Origin: Turicibacter sp. UBA7094
Lineage (GTDB): Bacteria > Bacillota_I > Bacilli_A > MOL361 > Turicibacteraceae
Assembly: GCA_002493395.1 (NCBI GenBank)
Contig: DKYS01000025.1
Location: 595-13,217 of the forward strand
DNA: 12,623 nt
Direction: 5' to 3'
Shown here piece after piece: positions 12,331-12,623 of this stretch; within the stretch, counting starts at the first letter, position 1, and every line of letters starts with the position of its first letter. Made by a program: the position numbers and the translations under genes. The notes beneath the pieces are model-generated. The model saw only the letters and a program-made list of their open reading frames with translations, did not search any database and was not told where the DNA came from.

Positions 12331-12623
12331 ATGAAATTTTATATGTGCCCAGAAACAAAAACAGTAATCGAGGTCATTGAAGGTCAACAAGCACCATTAA
12401 CTTGCGATGGAAAACCAATGGAAGAATTAGTTCCGAACTCAACAAACGCTGCTGTTGAAAAACATATGCCAGTTTTATCAATTGAAAATGGAGAATTAAA
12501 AGTATGCGTTGGTGAAGTAGAACATCCAAGTATCGAAAAACACTGGATTCCATTCGTCGCTGTTAAAGCTGGAGATTTAGTATTACGTCGTACAATTAAA
12601 GCAACTGAAAAACCTGAAGCTGT
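12331..12623 (+). CDS. Desulfoferrodoxin/superoxide reductase, N-terminal 97 residues (runs off the window)
   Basis: The protein reduces superoxide to hydrogen peroxide without making O2, a defence typical of anaerobes. Visible centre II ligands are H45 (EKHMPV), H65 (EHPS) and H71 (EKHWI). Their spacing of 20 and 6 matches H49, H69 and H75 of classical desulfoferrodoxin. The remaining cysteine and histidine ligands lie beyond the window edge. The N-terminal desulforedoxin-like domain is present (MKFYMC, then CDGKPMEELVPN), but the usual CxxC and CC pairs are reduced to C6 and C25, so the rubredoxin-like Fe(Cys)4 centre cannot form normally. The ATG is eight bases after GGAGG. Codon use is strongly biased (GAA, CCA, AAC, GGA), which suggests high expression. 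Confidence 0.92.
   Translation, partial: MKFYMCPETKTVIEVIEGQQAPLTCDGKPMEELVPNSTNAAVEKHMPVLSIENGELKVCVGEVEHPSIEKHWIPFVAVKAGDLVLRRTIKATEKPEA

Noticed and set aside
1..12623. CRISPR array, tRNA or rRNA genes
   Set aside because: No regularly spaced repeats, tRNA cloverleaf or rRNA-like sequence was noticed.

Overview
The window looks like chromosome of a low-GC Gram-positive (Bacillota). Genes are AT-rich, ribosome binding sites are strong AGGAGG types, TTG and GTG starts are used, and intrinsic terminators are frequent. The gene set (GH36 alpha-galactosidase, split threonine/serine exporter, desulfoferrodoxin, a berberine-bridge-like oxidase, possible sporulation promoters) suggests an anaerobic gut organism, perhaps Turicibacter or a relative. 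That assignment comes from remembered resemblance, not from a search.

Layout. Bases 1-371 hold the 3' end of an IS200/IS605 TnpA gene, followed by five perfect hairpins. Next, on the minus strand, is a two-gene threonine/serine exporter operon (371-1578) with its own promoter. It is divergent from a cold-shock protein gene with a leader of about 120 nt (1743-2157). A two-gene plus-strand operon follows: guanine deaminase and a TIM-barrel isomerase/epimerase-like protein (2388-3679). It converges on an 86-residue helical protein (3703-3963, minus) behind a sigma-K-like promoter. Then come a VOC-family protein (4198-4575) and a membrane-anchored unknown protein (4878-5465) behind a sigma-G-like promoter.

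The 541-base gap before the alpha-galactosidase gene is not empty. It carries a convincing promoter, a folded RNA of about 155 nt and an intrinsic terminator. The RNA has two copies of TTATCCCCTCAA, one in a linker and one with CCCCTCAA as a hairpin loop. This resembles the C-rich, Shine-Dalgarno-targeting sRNAs of the RsaE/RoxS type and is the most interesting item in the window. Behind it is the alpha-galactosidase promoter with a candidate catabolite repression site (cre).

The alpha-galactosidase gene (6008-8239) converges on an AraC-family regulator (8294-9175, minus) that probably controls it. Divergent from the regulator are a probable bicovalent flavin oxidase (9326-10651) and a MATE efflux pump with its own near-consensus promoter (10676-12088). 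The window ends inside a superoxide reductase gene (12331 onward) whose N-terminal iron centre has lost two of its four cysteines.

Functional groups: alpha-galactoside use (alpha-galactosidase, AraC regulator, cre, possibly the sRNA); export (ThrE pair, MATE); redox and oxygen defence (desulfoferrodoxin, flavin oxidase); purine salvage (guanine deaminase); and two small genes that may belong to sporulation.
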